A stretch of DNA of 64,000 nucleotides from Neocallimastix lanati (nom. inval.) (GCA_016946835.1 JACVTC010000124.1:33501-97500); one strand, 5' to 3'; positions 10,927-25,902 are shown, numbered from the stretch's first letter. The notes: a model not told the origin generated them from the letters alone. Made by a program: numbers and translations.

Positions 10927-11204
10927 AAAATCATTCCATAGAAGAAGTTTACTTTTCTTAATTTTATTATTATTATTATTATTATAATTTTATATTATTT
11001 CATATATAATACATCATTAATAATTAATAATTATATTTATTATTATAAGTTAATAATTAATAATAAAATAAAAATAAAAATCATAAGAAAGAAGGAAAAG
11101 AAGATTTTCATTATATATTAATATTATATTTAATGTTAAAATCATTTAATTATTTATATATATTATAATAGTTATATATATATATTTACATTGTATAGAA
11201 TGTA

Positions 11205-11440
11205 GTATATAAGTTAAATATAAATAAGTATCTCTTATAATAGTTAATAATATATATAATATATACTATACATTTTATACTATGTAAATATATTTATATA
11301 AGTTAAATATAACTAAGTATCTCTTATAATAGTTAATAATAATATAAATAAATATCTCTTATAATAGTTAATAATAATATAAATAAATATCTCTTATAAT
11401 AGTTAATAACATTATATACTATGTAAATATAAATATATAA
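11205..11440 (+). repeat. Diverged tandem repeat with TATCTCTTATAATAGTTAAT core
   Basis: ATCTCTTATAATAGTTAATA occurs at about 11230, 11320, 11352 and 11390, joined by AATATAAATAA linkers. The spacing of the last three is 35-40 bases. Confidence 0.75.
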
Positions 11441-11737
11441 ATTAAATATTAATAAATATCTCATATAATAAGTAATAAGTTTACGTAATATAAATTTTAT
11501 TTTTGTAAATTTATATTTCCCATTATATATATATTTAGTATTTAAATAAAATAAATATATAAAGTTTTTTTTTTTTTTTTTTATAATTCAAAATTTTTGG
11601 TGATACGGACTGGAATAATTTTTATTTAAGGTGTTGTTTTATTCTTAGTAATTATTTCTTTATTTGGTATTTATTTTGTTTTTTTTTAGATTTATTTTTA
11701 TTTTTAATTAAAAAACCATAAAAAATTAATATAAAAT

Positions 11738-12065
11738 AAAATAATAAATAATAAATAACAAATAACAAATAACAAATAATAAATAATAAATAATAATAAA
11801 TACAAAATACTAAATGGTACAAAATGAATAATACAAAATGAATAATACAAAATAAATAATAAATAATAAATAATAAATAATAAATAATAAATAATAAATA
11901 ATAAATAATAAATAATAAATAATAAATAATAAATAATAAATAATAAATAATAAATAAATAAATAAATAGATAAATAGTTAGATAAATAGTTAGATAAATA
12001 GATAGATAAATAGATAGATAAATAATAAATAATAAATAATAAATAAAATAATAAATAATAAATAT
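11738..12065. repeat. AATAAATAAT / GATAAATA microsatellite block
   Basis: More than 300 bases of AAATAAT heptamers with an internal ACAAAATGAATAAT variant and a GATAGATAAATA segment. A 170-codon minus-strand frame across it is only the translation of the repeat. Confidence 0.9.
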
Positions 12066-15000
12066 TATTAAATAATGAGTATGAATATATAATTTATTAG
12101 AAAATAAAAAAAAGAAAAAAAAAAGAAAAAAATGAATAATGAAATGACCATTTTCGTGTAACAATGTGACCAGAAAAAAAAAACGTTTTAAAAAAACAAA
12201 AAAATAAATGAAAATTAAAAAATAAACGAAAAAAAAATTAAATGAATTTATTAATAATTAAAGTTTGTAGCTTTAATTTATTTATTTTTTTTCATTTTTT
12301 AATATTAATATTAATATTATTAATAAAAAAAAATAAATGATATGAAAATTTGTTATTTTATTTATTTTTTGTTGTAAATAATATTTATTATTTATTAAAA
12401 GGAAACTATTAAATATAATAAGTTAATTGAATCTTCATTGCTAAAAAAATTTTTTTTATTATTATATAACATATGCTTAAAACTCTAATAATGACCAACA
12501 AATATAAAACATACTTTTATGATATTTTTTTTATTTCAAAATTTATTTTTTATACTTTAATTTGAAGATTATCATTATACTATATCCTTTATTTTTATTA
12601 TTGAAAATAAAATATTTTATATAAAATAAAAATATAAATTAATATTTAAAATTATATATAAAAAAAATAATAATAGAAAATTTCATTTTATTTAAATGTA
12701 TATATTTATATATTATATTTAAATTTATATATATTATTTATTCTATTTTTTTAATTATTGTTATTATTATAAATATTTTATATTAATTCAATTATTCATT
12801 ATTAATCATGATATAATATAATTATTTTTATTTTATTTTTTCTTCTTTTTTTTCTTTTTGTAATCTATTAAAAAAGGAATATGAATAAAGCTTACACAAA
12901 CAAGCCAAAAGACATTTAATAATCTGTGAACAAAAATAGAAGAATATATATATATATTTAATCTATTCAATTAACAAAGAATTTTTTTTCTTTATCCTTT
13001 TGCTATAATAGAAAAAAAGAATAATTAATTGTACAATTATTAATAAGAATAAGAATTTAAAGATGAGTTGGAATGAAATTAAAAAAATTTTTTTTTTTAA
13101 TTTGTAATTTTTCTATTTTTAATAAATTCTTTTCTATTCAACATATATGAATAGTAATCATATTTTTACAATATATTTTAATTATATCGTTTTTTACCTT
13201 AAATAATTAATTATTTTTTTTTTTTATTACTCATATTATTATGATTGTTCATTATAAATATGATTTTTATTATTATTATTAATAATTATGATTATGATTA
13301 AATCTTTATTTCAAAATGAATTAGATTTTATTATTATGATATATTAATAATATTTATTATTACATGTTTTTTTTTTTTTTTTTTTTTTTTTTTTTGTTAT
13401 TCACACATTAAATTAAATTAAATAAAATTAAATTATATTAAATCAAGTAAAGGATAATGATATTTATATGAATAGAAAAATTAAAAAAAATATTCCAAAC
13501 CTTTCTTGTTGGTTAAAAATTCACGGCAAAAAATTAAAAAAAGTTTCCTATTATGTCGATAAAACGATAATTGATTATTATTAATAATAATATTACATAC
13601 TTATATATTTAATATATAAATATATATTATTTTATTATTTTATTATTTTTATTATTTAATTAATTATTTATTATTCAATTATTTATTATTTATTATTTAT
13701 TATTTATTACTAGTTTTTTTTTCTCTTTTTTTCTTTTTAAAAAAGGAAGAAAAAACGGCTAAAACGGCTAATATATTTATAGAAAAAATGAAAAACAAAA
13801 AAAAAAAAAATTAAAAATATTTTTTTTTTTTTTTTTTTTTTTTTTGAAAATTGCTAAATATATATTTATATAAAGTTATAAAGATATTACTGATTTTAAT
13901 AATATTAAATTAAAAAAAATATATATAACATTTTAAAAAAATGAGATTAGATTAATGAAATGCCTGGGTTAAAAAAAAAGGAACAATTTCATTTATTATT
14001 TATTATACATATTATATCATATATATTTATAATTTATTGATTTTATAATTGTTATTTTTATTATTTTTATTTTTTTTTATTATTTTTATTTTTATTTTTT
14101 TAATAATAATAATTGATTATTAGCTATTAATTATTGATCAGTATGTCATGTTATTTTTAATTTTTACTAACTATAATTTTTTTTTTAATTAATCAAATTA
14201 GTATTAAATTTTATATTTTTTTCTATTTCATTTTATTTCATTGATTTATTATTTATTTATATTTTTACTACATATAACAATTTTAAAATATGTCCATATA
14301 TAATTTTTTTATTTATTTTATAGCGGTCAATTTTAAGATGAAAAAAAAAAAAATAAAAATAAAAATAAAAATAATATATGTAAATATATAACACTTTCTA
14401 TGAAAAACAAGATAAATAAGATATGATCAATAAATAATCACTGAATGAATTATTGGTTTTTCTTTATTCTCCTATCATTAAAAAAAATATTTTTATATAT
14501 AATTGATGATATAAGTTAATGATATAGTTAAATAATAGTTTAATTTTTTTTTTTTTTTTTTTTTTTGTTATTCATTTATTTTTATTTTTTTTTTTTTTTT
14601 GTTATTTATTTATTTTTATTAAGTATATATATATATATTATTTTTATGAGATTTGTATTTTTGGAACATTTTTAGTATAATAATAATAATAAAAAAAGAT
14701 TTGACGGCCTTTACGTTAGTAATTTTGTAATACATTAAATAATGCAATTGTAATTTTTTATATTTCTTTTTTTCTATTTCTTATTCATTTTTGCGGTAAA
14801 AAAAAAAAAAAAATTAAAAGATGATATAAAATGAAAATAATAAATAATTATATTCTTCTGTCTCCCTTAAGAGTTATACTGAGCTATATCAAAGTATAAA
14901 TAATAAATAAATATAATAAATAATTAAATAATAAATATTTAATACATCTATTAATAATAAATAAGAATTTTATATATACATATATACATATGTAATAAAT

Positions 15001-18000
15001 ACATAATGAATAAATAATATGAATAACTATATATTTATAAAAATTAGTCATAACATCAATAAAAGCATATTAATTTTTTTAAATTATAAATTATAATAAA
15101 AAACTATTATTTGTATGACTATAACTTATTCTTTTTTTCATTCATTCTTTTTTTTTTTTTTTTCTTTATTTCATTTAATCTTTTTGTATTTTCTTAATAT
15201 GAGTAATTCAATTTTTATTTTTATTTACATTATCAGAGGTAAATGAAAACAAAAAGTAAAAAAGATAAAACAAAAAAATAAAAAACAAAAAAATTTTTTT
15301 AAATGAATAATTTAAATATTTTATTTAATTATATGTATTAATTGAAAAAAAATATATATATATATAATTGCATTAAATAAAAATAATAATAATAATAATA
15401 ATAATAATTATTATTATAACTTTATCTAATTATTTTTTTATCTTTTAATTATTATTTTACTTAAATTAACTTTATTATATAATTTTTTTTTACTTTTTTT
15501 TTATTATTACAAATTGTATATATATGTTTATATATAAAATACTAAAAAAAGAGAATGAAAGTTTTACTATTTAAGCCACATCAGCAATGAAAAGTTTAAT
15601 TTCAAACAAGGGAACACAAAATTAAATTTATTTCAATCAAATAAAATTTCTTCTTATTCTTTTTTTTTTCTTTTTATATTTACTTACATTGACATTATTA
15701 TTATTATTAATATTATTATTATAATTATTATTTGTTTTAATGTTTTAGGTACAAAAAATTTAACAACTATATCAATGTTCATGAATACTTTTATATTTAT
15801 TATTATTTTTTATTTTTAGTCATTTATTATTATTTTAAATAAATAAAAAAAAATATAAAAATATATTAATTAATATCATTATTAATCTTTTCAATCTTTT
15901 AGTTCAACTTTGTTTATTTTTTTCAACATTGTAGGAAAAAAAAATAATAATAATAATTATTAAAATAATTTTAATTTATATATCAATATTAATCTCATTA
16001 AAATATTTGCTAAAGTGTATTGAAAATATTGAATTTTTTTTTTTAAATATATAATAAAAATAATAAAAAATTTTAAAGGTGACTAATACATTTTATGATG
16101 AGAGCTATGATTGGAGTAGAGATGTTTTATATTAATATATAAATATGGTTAAATAGAGTTTTATCATGCCTCCTTTTTACCATATTATATGAAAACATTA
16201 ATTTAAATTTAATTTATAAATTTTCCATTTTAACCAAAAATATATAGAGATGATTTTAAATTTATAGTTATAAATTAATAAATAATATTAGTAAAAAAAA
16301 AAAAAAAATAACAAATAATAATAATAATTAAGAGATTTTATTTTTAATAATAACAAATAATAATAATAATAATAAATAATAAGTAATAATAATAATAAAT
16401 AATAATAAATAAAAGTAAATATTATTAAATTATATATCAAATTTAACAATTAGTGTATATGTATTTTAATAAAAAAAAAAGTTTAAATTCTTATTAAACC
16501 ATTAAAAATTAATAGTGATCTAATAAGTAATAAATTACTTTTTGAGTAGTAACAGTTTTTCATTGATTAGTGATAGAAAGTTAATATAGAAATTCTTATA
16601 TAATATTAAATGAATTCATTTTTTGATTTTTTTTTTATATTTTTTTTTATTTTATTTCATTATTTTTTATATATTTAAATATACATAATTATATACATTT
16701 ATATTTATATATATACATATATATAATTATATAGATTTATATATACAAAATTATATATATATATATTTATATATAATTTTTTTTATTATTATATCTATTT
16801 ATTTATTTATTATTATTTTTTTTTAATTTATTATTATTAAATAATACCATAAATATTAAAATACTTTCCATCAATTTAAAAGGAAATGAATAAAAATAAT
16901 AATAAAATAATAATAATAATAATGGTAATAATAAAAATTTTCAGATCGTTTTGTTGAGTTTTATAATTTTTTTTTTAGAGTAATGAAAATAGAAAAAAAA
17001 AATAGTTTTACACTTTGTCCTTTTATTTTAACTCTATTACCGTTATTATTATTTTTGTTTGATTGTTATTATTATGTCATTATTATTTATCATGATTGTT
17101 GTATAATTGTAATATTATTAATAAAGACTACAGTTATATAATTATAATCAATTATAAATTTTTAATGCATTTTTTTTTTTTATAGAGTGGATTAATTTCA
17201 TATAATTTATACAATGCATCTTTACGAATATTAGATATTATTAATTTTTTTTTATTCTTTTTTTTAATATTGAAATCATTTTTCATTTTAATATGGTATA
17301 TTCACATATAATAGAGTTTATTGGATTAATCAAAAATAAAAATAAAATAAAGAAGAAAAAAACAAGATACTTTTTTTTTTCTTCTTCTTTTTATTATTAT
17401 TAATATGTATATATATAATTTTTTTTAATTATACCAATTATATATATTATTGAATTTTATTTTTTATTTTTTATTCTTTATTTTAAATAAAGTTCATTTC
17501 ATCATCAAATCAAACTTTAATTGATGTAAAAAAAGTTCACTTAGTCATGATCAAAAAAAAAAGAAAAAAAAAAAAAAAAAAATAATTAATTATAAATTAT
17601 AATAATAATAACTCTAATACATAACTTTATCATGAAAAAATAAAATGTATTAATGACAATAAGGCAATAATAATTAAATATGAATTATTCAAAAATTTTT
17701 TTATCTTTTTTTTTTTAATACATCTACAGTTTTATTTTTATTAAATAGTAATAATGATTAATTTACATAAATGCAATAGTAAATTTATTTATTTATTTAT
17801 TTATTTTTTTTTTTTTTTCAATTTATAAGGATAATTTTATAATAATATTAATGAATGGAAACGTTCAATATTAATATTGCTTTTTTGTATATGAAAGGAT
17901 AAATGATTATTATAATTAATTTTTATATATATGTATACATTTTTTCAAATAATTAATACAGAAAATAAAATAAAATAAAATAATAAAAATAAGATAATTT

Positions 18001-19177
18001 TAATTTATTATATATAATTATTTAGTTGTTAAACCTTTTATTTTATAATTAAATTATCTCATTTTTTATTATTTGATTATTTGATGAATATGAAAAAAAA
18101 CTTTTGATTAGTCATCTTTTTATTTTTTAATATAAAATACTAATAAAATATAAACATCAAAAAAAAAAAAAAAATCATTTATCCATTTTTGAATTTATTT
18201 GCCTTAATGCTTATACTTATATTCCTTTTCTTGTTTTATGACATCTAAAAAAAAAAGTTTTTATTACATATTTTACATGTAATATTAGATATATCATTAT
18301 TATTAATGTGTAATTGTAATATAATTATATATAAAGTGATAATATTAATATTATTCATTAATTAACATTACTACAGAATAATGATTGCATACAATATTTA
18401 TGTGAAAAGACATATGCAATCATTAATAAAATATGTATATAACTATACATAAATTAACTCTAATAAATACATAGATAACTCAATATATAAATAACAGTAG
18501 TTATATTTAAATGAATAATAGTTATTTTTATAATAAATTAAATAGATAAAAATAACATTTAAATAAATACTTTTAATATTAAAGTTTAAAATAAAAAAAA
18601 ATTTTTTTTTAACTTAATTTTTTATTTTTATTTTTTTATAAAATTAAACTTTTTTTTTAATTATTATATTAAATTTCTAATAATACTCTGAATATTAAAC
18701 TTTATTTTATACTAAAATTGATCAACATTTATTTATTATTTTTTTTTAAATTATTTTTAAATTTTTTATTTTCATTTTTAAAGTTTCATTGTTAAATGTT
18801 TAATTTTTTATATCTTAATTATTCATATATAATATTACATTAAATTTATATATATATAATATATATATACATTTATATAAATATTATATATATAAATTTA
18901 AAATTTAATTAATATAAATTTAATTTTAAATATTCTATATTAAATAAGTTACTATATAGTATGTATTATATTTAGTTTATTTATTAAAGTTTTAATGATA
19001 CTCAACTCTATATACAATGAATAATAATGTATATTAAAATGTACTACATTAATTCAATTTATCCTATTACATATAAAAAAAGATATATCTTTCAATATAT
19101 TACTAGTTTAGTTGAAGTCACACAAGCTTTAATATGAGATAAAATAGGATTGGAAAAAGTTTAATTAATATTAAATT

Positions 19178-19348
19178 AAAGCGTGCCAAACTCTTTTATC
19201 TTAGGGTTGGTGGTGATGGTAGTTTTTTTCTTTTTATATATTAATTTTTATTTCATTTTAATTAGGTAAAAAAAAAAAAAAGAAATAAGAAAGGTATATA
19301 CGTGAAAAAGGAGTAAGTAAAAATTTAGTAGGTTGATTGGCACGCTTT
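19178..19348. repeat. 12-bp GC-rich inverted repeat pair
   Basis: AAAGCGTGCCAA at 19178-19189 and its exact reverse complement TTGGCACGCTTT at 19337-19348. The 147 bases between include GGGTTGGTGGTGATGG. No ORF lies within. It may be a small non-autonomous element, a regulatory pair or a cruciform. Confidence 0.6.
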
Positions 19349-19611
19349 TTTTCCCTCATTTTCTTAAAAAAATATATATAATAAAAGAACACTGCCGTAT
19401 AAGGAACATTACTCATCTTATTTATAATTCATGTTTAATTATTTTAATTATTTATTTATATTATTTATTTATACATTTATAATTTATATCTATATAATTA
19501 ATAATGAGTAATAGATAATTAAATAATAAATAATGCTAAATAAGTAATAGTAAATAAGGGTAGTTAAATGATAAAATAATATTAATATATATAGATTAAA
19601 CATAAGATATA

Positions 19612-19653
<42 letters not shown>

Positions 19654-20242
19654 CTAATGAATATCTAATACTAATAAGTAATGATTATAAAATAATAAAT
19701 ACTAGTGAATATTAAATATAAATTAATAAATAATAATTATAAAACGATTAATAACACATAATAATTAAAAAGCAATTCTTAATATGAATAATAAATATTA
19801 TTAATAAATATGAATGAGTGAATAAATAATACTATGTTTAATAATTATCATAATCAGCCATAATAATTGTGATAACGTTTATTAATGTCACATTAATTAT
19901 TAAAACGTTATCTCTTCAAATTATATGGAAAAAAATGGAAAAAATAGAAAAAAAAAAAAAAAGAAGGTTAAAAGATTTTTTTTTTATTGTACTAGCCATA
20001 TGGAAAAATTTTTTTATATAATAAATAGTTTAAATGATATATATATATATACATTTATAATAAAAAATTAAGAATTTAAATAATTTTAGATAAGAATATT
20101 AAAGAATTAATATTTAATTAGAGAGTAGGTGTGATTTTTCCTGCCTTTTTTTTTTCTTCATATTTTTTTTCTTATTCTTTTCTTTTTAATCTTTTTGTAC
20201 ACCAATTTTATATTTTATTATTTTATATAAGTTATTTTAATC

Positions 20243-20280
20243 TCCCTTTCTTTCTTTCCTTCTTTCTTTCTTTCTTTCCT

Positions 20281-20320
<40 letters not shown>

Positions 20321-20321
20321 A
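20243..20321. repeat. (TTTC)n microsatellite
   Basis: About 19 TTTC units with two CCTT interruptions. Confidence 0.95.
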
Positions 20322-20607
20322 TATTTTATTTTAATTTTAATTTTTTTTTCTCAAATTTTTTATTTTGTGATAATTATTTTGTGTGTAATTCATCATCTTA
20401 TTTCTTCATCATAAAATTAATTCAATATAAATTTATAATATATATTTAAATATTAATTTTTATTTTTATTGTACTTTTTTTTGAGTGATATAATTCTTTT
20501 AATAATTAGAAATGTAACCGAGAAAAGAATTAGATATTTAATAAAAAATAATTTGCATGTGAAAATATATATATAAATATATATTTTTTATATTATTATT
20601 ATTTTTC

Positions 20608-20610
<3 letters not shown>

Positions 20611-20673
<63 letters not shown>
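20611..20673. repeat. (TTA)n microsatellite
   Basis: About 20 perfect TTA units. Confidence 0.95.
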
Positions 20674-20676
<3 letters not shown>

Positions 20677-23600
20677 TAATTTCAAATTTCTAATAGTTTA
20701 CCATTGATTATCACTACTATTAATATTTTTATTAGTACTTTAATTACTTTTTTTCTTTGGTAGCATGTTTCATAAATATTCCCAATTTATTAATAGTAAT
20801 TATTTCTAAAACATGACTATATAAAACATTCTTTTTCTCATATACACTATTATTTTTTTTTATATGTATATATTTTTTTAAAACATTCATGATAAATATT
20901 ACTAATTAAATAATATTATTATATAATTAATAATACAATTATTAGTATTTATTATTTATTATAATTACTTTATATTATTATTAATAATAAATCTATTATT
21001 TATTATTCATTATTATTTATTATTTATTTAAAAAAAAACTTTATATAAATTATTTTTATTTTTCAAAAGAAAATTTAATTATTGATTACTTTAAAAAAGT
21101 ATATATTAAGAATATGAACTAAAACTATCAAGCCTTCTTATTGGTAAAAAGAAAAATATTAACTTTTAAGTTCTAATATCTTTTTAATTTATTTTTTTTT
21201 AATTTAAATAAAGTTTAATCGTTATTACTATTTTAAAAATCTTATTTTATATTAAAGTTAATTTCTTTGAATTAACCCTTAAATTCAGTAATTAATAAAA
21301 GCCTTTATTTCAATGATAGATATTGTAATATATTATTTCAATTCAATTATTTATATTATTGAATATATTAATGACTAAACATCTCCTTTTTAGAATGACT
21401 AATTTTTTTTTTTTTTTTTAATTTTAATTATTTTTTTATAATTAAAAAAGATATTTTTTTTTTACAATATAATAAATGAATTAATTAATATATGTTATCC
21501 TTCAATTTAATTGATTTGTAATATATATTTATATATGTTCATATTAATTTATGTATATATATTTTTTTTAAAAAAACAACTTATTGAATATAATATTGAA
21601 TATTCAATATATATAATATATATAATATATATAATAAATAGAAATTAGAATATAAATCTGATATATGAAAGAATTTACTATAATAAATTAAATAATATGA
21701 ATTTAATTTTAGACTTATTTTTCTATAGTATTCATTGATTTTAAATTAAAAGATAATTTATATATATTTATAATTTATATATTTATATATTTTTTATTAT
21801 TTATTATATATTTTATACTTTTTATTATTTATTATTTATTTTGAAAATTTGAGATTTATATAAATAGTTCAGAAAAGTTCAACAATTAAAGATTTTTTTT
21901 TTCTTCAAATAATAAATAAAAAAGAAAAAATTTAATTAATAAAAAATTAATTAAGTTGTTCTTTTTTTATTTTATTTTAAACACAAAAAAAATAGTTTTA
22001 TTTTTTTTTATAAAAGTTTTAATATATATTTTCAGTTTGATATTGAAAATATTGTTTATTTTTCTTTTGAAAAAAATTAATGGTTAATAACGAATTTTTT
22101 TATGTTTAAGAAAGAAGTTAATAATAATTAAAAAGAAGATGCTAGTATTAATTTAAAAAGAATGATAAAACATAAATAACCTTTTTATATGATGAATTTT
22201 TTAAAAAAAAACTTAAAATAAATGTGAAATACCTTTTTAAGATATACCATTAAATATTTTTCATTTTTTTTTATAAAAAAAAAGAAGAAAAGAAGTTCAC
22301 ATTAAAAGAAAAAATAATATTTTATTTAAAAAATGAAATAAATAATAATTATTAATTAATTATTAGTGAAAGTATATTTACTTTCAGATATTTCTGAGGG
22401 TTCTCTTATCTCTTTTTTAGAAGCTTAAAATAATAATTTTTTTTTTGGTTGCTAGTTCAGCTAAAAATAATTATTATTTTTTAAATATTTCAATAAAATT
22501 TTATTATTTTTAATGCTAATAATAATAATAAAATAGGTTGAAATATAGTTTATAAAAAGGTAAATAATAATGCTTAATTTATCTTTAATATTTATAAATT
22601 TTATATAAAATATCACATATAATATATTATATAATTTAAATAATAATATCATATAATATATATATATATATACTAATTGTTAATTTATTTTATATTTTAT
22701 ATTATTTATAGGTTTTGTATGAACAACAAAAGAATCTTTGAGAAGTATATTTACTTTATTATCATCAATATATTTAAAAACTAGAGTTTTTTTATAATAT
22801 ATTGTTTGGTATTAAGTATGTATATTGTAAAAAAATTAATGTATTCACTTTATTTAATATAATTCTAACAAAAGTTGATCTTTTGGTTTAATCTACTCTT
22901 AATTTAATTTATTTATGGAAAAAAGAATAATTAACTGGCTTTAAGGATTCTTTTTTTTTTTTAAAAATAAAAACACAAAGGTTGATACTTTGGCTAGTTT
23001 TTATTATATTTATTAAAATATGATAAAACCTTTTTTATATATATTTCATTATTACTGAAAAGTAAAAAGAAAAATAATATAAAAAGAGGCTAGTCCTTTT
23101 CTACTTTTTGTTGCTTTTTATTTTTAATTTTTTTTTTTGATTAATAAAAAAAAATTTATATCTCTTAAGTTAAAGGATGAAGAAAAAAAAATCATTCCAT
23201 ACAAATATTGTTTAAAGAATAAGAAAAAAGAAAGATATGCTAAATCTTTTTTTTTTTTTAAAAGTCTGAACCAAAAGAACAAGGATAATATCAATTATTA
23301 AATATGCGAAATTTTTTAATTAATATTTAGCCTTTTCAAAAGAAAAATGTTAAAATAAAATGAAGAAAAAAAAAACAATGATTTCAATAACAAATTAAAT
23401 AGAAATAGAATAAAAACAATATTAATATGAAAATAGGTTTTTTTTTAAAAAAAATAATTTAACGAATAGAATATAAATTAATAGATTATTAATCAGAAAA
23501 AAAAAAGAAAAATTGAAAAAGCAAATAAAGCAAAAAGTTTCTTATTATTTTTTAGAAATATTTTCATCGATGATAGTGAAAAAAGTAATAAAAAAGTTGT

Positions 23601-24140
23601 TTTATTATATTATTATTTTAATTATATTTTAATATTTTAAATAACAATTAAAAAAAATCATATCATCATTACCTATCACTTATTTTGAATTGATGAAATT
23701 CGCATCGACATGAAAGCTCTTATTTATATTTTATTTCAATAAAAATTATAAATTTTATTTTATATCAATATGAAAAATTGAAAAAAAAGTTATCTTTAAT
23801 TATTATCTTTCTCTGAAATAAATACGCTCATCAAACATAATCATTTTAATAATTAGAAAAAAACAATGATAAAAGAAATTAAAAGATATTTTTATATATA
23901 CAATAATGCGAAAATTTTTTTGAACTATCTTATTTTATAAAACGTTAGAAACATCTTTAGTTAATATATGTAATTTTATTTTATTTCCAATTCTTTTATT
24001 TAGATTAAAATATATATATAATTAAGGGAAAGATATTAAAAAAATAAGGATAAATGTATTTTTTTTAATTGATTAATATTGATTTAAATAAATGATTAAT
24101 AATTTTTATTGAATAAAAAATAAATATACTATTACACAAA

Positions 24141-24293
24141 AACCTGGGGTGAGTAGATGATCGACGCCAGAGGAAACTGGTAACAGGAATTCTTTACACC
24201 AAACCTTATTTTAACTGGTTTAAAAAAGGGAAGAATTTCTTTTTTTCCTTCGCGCAGAGTTTCGCGTTCATTATGTAGTAGAAGGTGTACAAA
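24141..24293 (+). ncRNA. Structured RNA candidate, H/ACA snoRNA-like
   Basis: A 150-base GC-richer island with no ORF, isolated in A/T desert. First hairpin: GGTG at about 24148 pairs with CACC at about 24198, enclosing an internal loop and an inner CCAG-AGGAAA-CTGG stem-loop. Second hairpin: CCTTC at about 24247 pairs with GAAGG at about 24281, and is followed at once by TGTACA, giving an ACA trinucleotide just after the stem. Two pocketed hairpins plus a terminal ACA fit box H/ACA guide RNAs. The hinge is A-rich (AAAAAAGGGAAGAA) and could hold an H box, though a perfect ANANNA at the expected place is not certain. It matches no spliceosomal RNA, RNase P or SRP motif I looked for. Confidence 0.35.
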
Positions 24294-25195
24294 TTTAAAT
24301 GTCATGAAAATAAAAGTAAAATTTTTAAAAAAATTTAAAGAACTTCAGCAAAATATATTTTCTTTTTCTAATTTCTTTTAATTAAACTGGTTTTTAATTC
24401 AAAGAAAAAAAAATAAAAATAATAATTTTTTTTAAAAAAAAGAAAATTATATATAATTCAATTAATATATATATATAAAATGAATATATTTTGATTGTCT
24501 TTTTCGGATCTGACAAAAGTCTTTGGAAGAAAATGTGATTATATGCTAAATAGTTGATTTTCAGATATTTACTTTGGAGGAACTTAAAAAATGATTAAAA
24601 CATCATCTCAGTTTATATAAATATTTTTAATTGTGTTTTACTAATTAAGTTATATATAACATACAACAAAGAAATAAAAAAACAGTATTTAAAAAACTAT
24701 AAATAATGAAAAAAAGTTTTTTAAAAATATCTATTAAATTTAATATAAAATAAAAAGAATGGAAATAAAATAACCGAAAAAAAAAAAAAAATAAAAATAA
24801 TTGAAAAATAAATGAAATATTACAATTAAAATAATAAAAACGGAAAAAACGATATACCAAGTAAAAAAAAAAAAAATAATAATAACAAAAATTCAGAACA
24901 AACAAACAAACAAAAGATTATAACTAAAATGATAAAAAAAAATAATTAGTATCGAGAAAAATTTTTTTTAATATTTATAATATAAAACTTATTTTTTTAA
25001 AAAAGTTTTTCATTTTATTTTTTATTAAACATTTTTTAAACATTTTTTATTACTAAAATAATTTAGATTAATATATAATTTTTATACCAAAATAAAATTT
25101 AATTTTTAAAAATGTTTTTTTCTTAAAATTTTTATATCATTAAGTCGTAATTTTTTAATAAATAAAAAACAATAAAATTAAAAAAGAAAAAAAAA

Positions 25196-25226
<31 letters not shown>

Positions 25227-25582
25227 TATATATTTTTATAAAAAAAAAATAACTAATTTTTTTTGTGATAAAATCGTTTTAAAAGTAATAATTATATATA
25301 AACAAAAAAAAATATACGTAACCTATTTTTCATATTAAAATAAAAAAAGTAATAAGTTAAAATTAAAAAAAAAAAAAATAAATTAAAAATAAAATAAAAT
25401 AAAATAAAACAAATAAAGATAATTTAAACAAAAAAAAAAAAAAAAAGTTTTAAAAAAGTTTTAAAGATGAGAGTTTTCCAATAAATAAATAAATAAAAAT
25501 AAAAAAAAAAAAAAAAAAAAATACTGTAGTATTAGTAATTTGTAACTCTACGATGTTATAGATGGTGTGATATGTATTTTAC
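24294..25582. other. Low-complexity spacer
   Basis: A/T desert with A-runs of up to about 30 bases near 25190. The 24645-24905 minus-strand frame is only poly(F/Y) from A-rich sequence. No gene was seen. Confidence 0.7.
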
Positions 25583-25770
25583 AGGGCTAGCTCAACCAAA
25601 AGAAGATCATAATTTCGTATCTTAAAATTATGATTAACATTGTGAAGTCAAAATTAATTATTATACTTCAGTATAATAATGCCCTTGTGAAGTTTTACTG
25701 ATATTAATTAAATGAAACTAGAATGTTTTATACCATTATTTTATTTTATTTTTATTTTTATTTTTATTTT

Positions 25771-25803
<33 letters not shown>
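25583..25803 (+). mobile_element. LINE 3' end (ORF2 tail, 3' UTR, T-rich tail)
   Basis: It begins inside the C-terminal codons of a LINE ORF (…EDHNFVS then TAA), matching the copies at 54388-54518 and, at protein level, 39002-39208. The following about 70 bases hold two hairpins: CATAATTT/AAATTATG, and ATTATTATA around CTTCAG. Then come GCCCTTGTGAAG, about 45 bases shared with the other locus, (ATTTT)n and a long T-run. It lies directly upstream of another LINE's reverse-transcriptase fragment in the same orientation. Confidence 0.65.
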
Positions 25804-25902
25804 CACACACCTAATATGGAAAATTACTTCATTTTTAAGGATAAACTATGATAAACCCACTTATTACCTAAATATTTTATTTCTTCTTTACTCCAAATTA
25901 TA

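Larger units (their letters stand above)
9331..24140. other. Gene-free A/T desert of about 14.8 kb
   Basis: Long A and T runs, TAA/TTA tracts and ATATAT tracts. No ORF longer than microsatellite translation, no recognisable RNA gene and no exon-like island was found. The few ORFs are low-complexity read-throughs: 11652-12164 minus (poly IYYLLF), 20131-20334 plus (poly FFLS) and 22461-22652 minus. Slightly more complex spots near 12880-12930, 13500-13560, 15560-15620, 16090-16200 and 22370-22410 carry nothing I can name. Confidence 0.7.

Noticed and set aside
11213-11440. CRISPR-like array
   Set aside because: The repeats are A/T tandem units with repeat-like, not unique, spacers, and the genome is eukaryotic.
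11652-12164. 170-codon minus-strand ORF
   Set aside because: It is the translation of an AAATAAT microsatellite (YYLLFI repeats) with no real sequence complexity.
20131-20334. ORF with poly FFLS
   Set aside because: It is a translation of the TTTC microsatellite.
24141-24293. U1, RNase P or SRP RNA at the GC-rich island
   Set aside because: No ACTTACCTG 5' end, no RNase P conserved region I and no SRP helix 8 loop could be found.
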